A program made the position numbers and the translations under genes. A stretch of 64,000 bases of DNA from Candidatus Binatia bacterium (GTDB lineage: Bacteria; Desulfobacterota; Binatia; UBA12015): the NCBI GenBank assembly GCA_029243485.1, contig JAQWRY010000086.1, positions 372,001 through 436,000 of the forward strand, in the 5' to 3' direction. Below, in pieces: positions 60,391-64,000 of this stretch; positions within the stretch are counted from its first letter, which is position 1; each line of letters opens with the position of its first letter. The notes beneath the pieces were generated by a model. It had not been told where the DNA came from and did no database searches. It was given only the letters and a program-made list of their open reading frames with translations.

Positions 60391-62532
60391 TCACGGCTTC
60401 ATCTGCTTCACGTCGACCGCAACACGTCCGGTGGCGATCGGCGCCTCTGCACCTCGCTGCTCGAGGAAGACCTCGAGCTGCCATCTGCCGGGTGCGCCGA
60501 ACGGCGGGATGACCATCACGGGTTCGGTCCGCGTTGTGTGCGCCGGTACGTCCGCGAGCAGCCTCGAGAACGGTCCCGAGGGCTGCGTGCGGCCGTCAGG
60601 ATCTGTCCAGGCGTAGGTCAGCCCGACGAGTCCCTCCGTCGCGACGTTGACCGCGGGCCACGCGCACGGGCTCTCGTTCTCGAAGCGGACCGGAATCGGA
60701 ATCGGGAACGCCGTCAGCGCAACGACCGCGGGCGCCTCGACCGCGAGGATCCGGCCGGAGCGGCATTCGCTGGCGAGCGCGGCGGTCGGCAGGCCCGTCC
60801 AGGTCGCTCTCGTTGGGTTGCCGTCGGCGGTGGCGAGCCGGTCTCGCCACAGACGCTGAGGCTTTCGGGTCACCTCGTAAACCTCGTCCGGCCCGAACCG
60901 GGCGATCGGTTCGAGCCCGGCCGTCTGGACATGTTTCCAAAGCGACCGCTCGGATCCGATGAGGTCGTCTCGGTGCACCACGATCCAACGTACGTCGACG
61001 GCGTCGACGAGAAACTGCAGAGCGTCCGACGCCGGAAGCTGTCGAATGGCCGTCGTTAGGAACGAAGTCGTGATCGGCTCGTAGCCGCTGTAGCCGTTCA
61101 CGAGGGGATGCCAGTGCTCGGTGCTCGCCATCATGTAGCGTGCGTTGCGAGCGGCGCCGACGAAATCCCCTTCGATGGATGAGGTTGGGATCTCGAGCAC
61201 GGCGCCGCCTCGCGACTGCGCGTCGAGCCATTCGTAGACGGGCGCGGCGTTCGCACCCAGGTGGGCGGAGAATACAGGCGACGGGGTCGGTGCGGCGGCT
61301 ACGGCGCAGGCGACTGCGACGGTGACTCCCGCGCTCGCCTGGAACCACCCCGGGGACCGGCGCGTCCAACGTGCGAAGGCGTGGCCCGCGAGCGCCGCGA
61401 GGCCGACGAGCGCGATGATGAAGAAGCGTCGAGGACCGCGAATCGACGAGAAGCCGGGAAGGTAATCGTAGAAGAGCAGGTATGGCGTCGGCAGGGAGAC
61501 GGCGCCGATCTTCAGGTAAGGCCCGGTCGAGAACAAAACGGCGACACCCACGACGGCCCACAGGGCCCACTCTCGCGCCGTCATGACGATCGGATCGCGC
61601 CGGATCGCGCGTGCGAGCCGTTCGGCGAGATCTCCGGCGACGAGGGCGAGGACGGCGACACCGGCGAGCGCCACGAACGCGACGCTGAGGTAGTCCCACG
61701 GGGCCCAAGCGTGACCGACGAATCGCGTCGGATCAAACGGCGCGATGATCCCTTCGGCGCGTGCGCGTAGGTACGGCAGTGCAACCGGAGCGGCAATCGC
61801 CGCGCCGATTCCCATCGCTGCTACGATGCCGGCGGCGGCACGAAGCGGCTCACGCCGTGTCGCGGTCAAGCGAGCGACGGCATAGGCACCCGCTGCGAAC
61901 GCGATGAAATACCCTAGATATAGACAGGCAAGGATCTGGAACGCGACGGCGGCAGCCAGTCCGACCAGGTTCCGGAAACGTCGGTGATCGAGCCATAGAT
62001 CGATCGCCAACAGGGCGAGCGGAAGGGCTCCGGTTGCGAGGTACTGCGGGTGCGGGAATCCCTCTACTCGCCACGGCGCAAACGTGAATGCCGCGCCGGC
62101 GACGAGGGCCGCTCCCGCGTTCTTGGTGTGCGAGAACACCAGAGCGAACATCCCGAGCCCGGCGAGCAGAAAGCTCTCGAGCGCCATCGCTTTGAGGACG
62201 GCGAGCACGCTTCCGGTTGCCGCGAAGACGGCTCCGGTGACCGGCACGTGCGCGATCATGTTCTCGGACAGTGCGATCGTGTTCGACGCTGGATAGAAGA
62301 TGTTCCCGTCAAACAAGGCCGTCGGGTCCGTGATCCCGGCTCGGGCGACCCAGCCGAGGATCCACGCGTTGAGCAAGAGGTCGGCGTTCTCGACGGCCGC
62401 GAAGAACGACGTGTCGCGCGGAAGCTCGTCGGCCGAGAGGAACCACGGGCGCAGCACCCACGGTGTCATCACGGCGAAGAACATCGCAGCGAGACTGCCC
62501 GCGAGCCACGCCCTCTTTCGAGTAACGGACAT
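60391..62532 (-). CDS. Large polytopic membrane protein, GT-C-like
   Basis: A 713-residue protein with about twelve membrane helices followed by an extracytoplasmic beta-rich C-terminal domain of some 200 residues. The first loop carries ENADLLLNAWILGWVARAG and GNIFYPASNT, typical of a lineage-wide membrane family with GT-C-like topology. A clear DD/DE catalytic pair is not seen, so enzymatic function is uncertain. It precedes the ArnT-like gene on the same strand. Confidence 0.7.
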   Translation of the reverse strand: MSVTRKRAWLAGSLAAMFFAVMTPWVLRPWFLSADELPRDTSFFAAVENADLLLNAWILGWVARAGITDPTALFDGNIFYPASNTIALSENMIAHVPVTGAVFAATGSVLAVLKAMALESFLLAGLGMFALVFSHTKNAGAALVAGAAFTFAPWRVEGFPHPQYLATGALPLALLAIDLWLDHRRFRNLVGLAAAVAFQILACLYLGYFIAFAAGAYAVARLTATRREPLRAAAGIVAAMGIGAAIAAPVALPYLRARAEGIIAPFDPTRFVGHAWAPWDYLSVAFVALAGVAVLALVAGDLAERLARAIRRDPIVMTAREWALWAVVGVAVLFSTGPYLKIGAVSLPTPYLLFYDYLPGFSSIRGPRRFFIIALVGLAALAGHAFARWTRRSPGWFQASAGVTVAVACAVAAAPTPSPVFSAHLGANAAPVYEWLDAQSRGGAVLEIPTSSIEGDFVGAARNARYMMASTEHWHPLVNGYSGYEPITTSFLTTAIRQLPASDALQFLVDAVDVRWIVVHRDDLIGSERSLWKHVQTAGLEPIARFGPDEVYEVTRKPQRLWRDRLATADGNPTRATWTGLPTAALASECRSGRILAVEAPAVVALTAFPIPIPVRFENESPCAWPAVNVATEGLVGLTYAWTDPDGRTQPSGPFSRLLADVPAHTTRTEPVMVIPPFGAPGRWQLEVFLEQRGAEAPIATGRVAVDVKQMKP

Positions 62533-62552
62533 GGCCTCTCAGGTCTTGCGAA

Positions 62553-63275
62553 TCAGGAGAGGGGTGACCATCTCACGGTGCGCAGCAATCGGCTTTGCCA
62601 CTGATCTCGGAGGGAAAGCGCATCGTGCATCCACGTGCCGGGCTTCATGTATTGGGGCGGTACCTCGTTGCAGAGCAGGCGCTCCATCGCTTCCGGCCGT
62701 TGCACCTTTTGCCAGAGGATCACCTCGCGTCGCTTACCGCTGCCGAAGGCCGTGCGATAGCTTGCGTCGACCGTGAGGATCCGCGGTCCCACCTCGCTCG
62801 TCTGTTTCATCTCCTCTGCGTAGTGCGAGCCCGAGCGATCGATGTATTCGTCGAGCTTACCCTCGTACGGCCAGACCGTGTCTTCCATGAAGAGGGCGAG
62901 CGGCTTCGCGGCGCCGTCGGTCGGCACCGCGGCGAAGTCGATGTCCTGGCGCGGCGACCAGGGCAGAGGCACGAGCATCTTGGCCTCGACCTCGTGGCGC
63001 ATCTCGTCGATCCGAGCGGCCCAGTCCGCGAGGTCGCCGGTCTCCACGCGCCGTGCGAGCCGGTCCCAGGCAGCGCCGTCTCGCAGAGCGGTGAGGGTGA
63101 TGACGCGATACGAGGGACCGGTCCCGTGGGCGTGACGGAGGAAGTACAGGAGGCGTCCGTCGTCGCCCGCCCCGAGGGTCTTCATCCAGCCGTCGCGGTA
63201 GACCTCGTCGAACTCCGCCTCGCGTTCGCCGTAAACCTCGTGGGTTTCGTGCAGGAGAAGCATGGCCCCGCTCAT
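62553..63275 (-). CDS. Hypothetical protein with two alpha/beta-barrel (NIPSNAP-like) modules
   Basis: A 240-residue soluble protein. The first half (LHETHEVYGEREAEFDEVYR, LLYFLRHAHGTGPSYRVITL) and second half (ALFMEDTVWPYEGKLDEYID, REVILWQKV) each look like ferredoxin-fold dimeric barrel domains. Such folds bind haem-like or aromatic ligands, but I assign no activity. The start at ATG 63275 is one base from the kinase stop; M5 is an alternative. Confidence 0.7.
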   Translation of the reverse strand: MSGAMLLLHETHEVYGEREAEFDEVYRDGWMKTLGAGDDGRLLYFLRHAHGTGPSYRVITLTALRDGAAWDRLARRVETGDLADWAARIDEMRHEVEAKMLVPLPWSPRQDIDFAAVPTDGAAKPLALFMEDTVWPYEGKLDEYIDRSGSHYAEEMKQTSEVGPRILTVDASYRTAFGSGKRREVILWQKVQRPEAMERLLCNEVPPQYMKPGTWMHDALSLRDQWQSRLLRTVRWSPLS

Positions 63276-63276
63276 A

Positions 63277-64000
63277 TCACGCTTCAGAGCGGACGGGCAG
63301 ATCGATGGTCACCACGAGTCCGGGGTTCGCGGCGCTCAGGCGGACGTCACCGCCATGCAGGTGAGCGATGGCGCGCACCAGGCTCAACCCGAGCCCGCTT
63401 CCGGTCGACGTGCGGCTCGCCTCGAGCCGGCTGAACCGGTCGAAGGCCTTGTCGAAGAAAGCGTCGGGCACTCCGGGCCCATCGTCCGCGACGACGATGC
63501 GCACGCGGTCGTCCGCGTTCTCGACCCGACACCGCAGGTGTCCGCCGGTTGGGACGTACTTCATCGCGTTGTCGAGGAGGTTCGTGATGGCCTGTCCGAG
63601 AAGGTTCGGGTTTCCGGAGAGACGTGCCGGCGGGCTCTTTTCCATTACGACGGAAAGTCCGGCGTCCTCTGCCGCGGGTTCGTAGATCTCCACGGCGTCT
63701 GAGACGATCTTACGGACATCGACGGGCTCGAAGTTCTTCCGGGGTTCACCCGACTCCGCGTGGGCGATCGTGAGGAGCGCGTTGAACATGCCGAGGATGG
63801 CGTCGGCATCCTCGATCGTGCCCTCGAGAGCCGCACGATACGCGGCGGGGTCATCCTTTCCGAGGAGTGCGACTTCGATGCGGCTCCTGAGACGCGAGAT
63901 CGGACTGCGCATGTCGTGCGCGATGTCGTCGGTCACCTCACGCATTGCCGACATCAGGGTGCCGATTCGATCGAGCATCCGGTTCAGGTTCTGGGAGAGC
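63277..64000 (-). CDS. Sensor histidine kinase, N-terminus beyond window
   Basis: The frame stays open to the window end, where SQNLNRMLDRIGTLM looks like the end of a HAMP domain, so the sensor and membrane parts lie beyond the edge. The visible part has the phosphoacceptor H-box (DDIAHDMRSPISRLRS), N-box (NLLDNAMKYVPTGG), G1 (VADDGPGVPDAFF) and G2 (STGSGLGLSLVRAIAH). No response regulator is in view; in two-component operons it would lie upstream, outside the window. Confidence 0.93.
   Translation of the reverse strand, partial: LSQNLNRMLDRIGTLMSAMREVTDDIAHDMRSPISRLRSRIEVALLGKDDPAAYRAALEGTIEDADAILGMFNALLTIAHAESGEPRKNFEPVDVRKIVSDAVEIYEPAAEDAGLSVVMEKSPPARLSGNPNLLGQAITNLLDNAMKYVPTGGHLRCRVENADDRVRIVVADDGPGVPDAFFDKAFDRFSRLEASRTSTGSGLGLSLVRAIAHLHGGDVRLSAANPGLVVTIDLPVRSEA

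Overview
The window is dense, GC-rich bacterial chromosome next to a replication origin. dnaN and dnaA lie on the minus strand at the left edge. A DnaA-box cluster sits upstream of dnaA, and an AT-rich segment with four tandem TAG trinucleotides sits between dnaA and dnaN. The organism is Gram-negative: there is an LpxL-like acyltransferase, an Omp85-type beta-barrel protein, F0 ATP synthase genes separated from F1, and phosphatidylcholine synthase. Together with P450, PaaK-like ligase, PF10118-type hydrolase and several small lineage-restricted hypotheticals, this suggests a deltaproteobacteria-like lineage (Myxococcota, Desulfobacterota or Binatota type). That placement is inference, because no rRNA gene is present.

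Layout. 0-7.4 kb: origin and housekeeping (dnaN, dnaA, oriC, hemL, F0 genes atpZ-atpI-atpB-atpE, parB). 7.5-11.2 kb: a secreted hypothetical, a zinc alcohol dehydrogenase, a divergent pair made of a small conserved hypothetical and a Hint-like protein, ribE and a small membrane protein. 11.3-18.8 kb: clpB, a TetR regulator, phosphatidylcholine synthase with a VOC protein, and an acyl carrier protein coupled to an exported beta-propeller. 18.8-25.3 kb: a UvrD/PcrA helicase, a methyltransferase plus two glycosyltransferases, and rlmE. 25.3-32.1 kb: an exported HExxH protein, then a compact minus-strand operon (zinc ribbon, BtuF-like, MoaB, MoaD, MoaE, MutS2). 32.3-37.4 kb: P450, miaB, and a large fusion of a catalytically dead M1-peptidase-like region with an Omp85-type barrel. 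37.5-45.2 kb: MOSC, a four-gene lipid operon (LpxL-like, PlsC, GT2, AMP-forming ligase), a TetR/hydrolase divergent pair and a B12-binding radical SAM enzyme. 45.2-50.6 kb: SDR, methyltransferase/MarR divergent pair, sulfatase, crotonase, an internally deleted methyltransferase and an ACT-domain regulator. 50.8-58.1 kb: a complete Bat-type operon (MoxR, DUF58, DUF4381, BatA, fused BatB/BatC, BatD). 58.1-64 kb: two large GT-C-like membrane proteins, a two-module alpha/beta-barrel hypothetical, and a histidine kinase cut by the window end.

Genes are packed tightly, with many 1-4 nt stop/start overlaps, which implies extensive translational coupling. I saw no tRNA, rRNA, transposase, prophage or CRISPR array. 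The most unusual items are the pseudo-M1/Omp85 fusion, the solitary Hint-like protein lacking its nucleophile, the deleted methyltransferase, a sulfatase with an altered active-site signature, and the trio-containing bipartite origin. I found no clear evidence of a wholly new multi-gene system.
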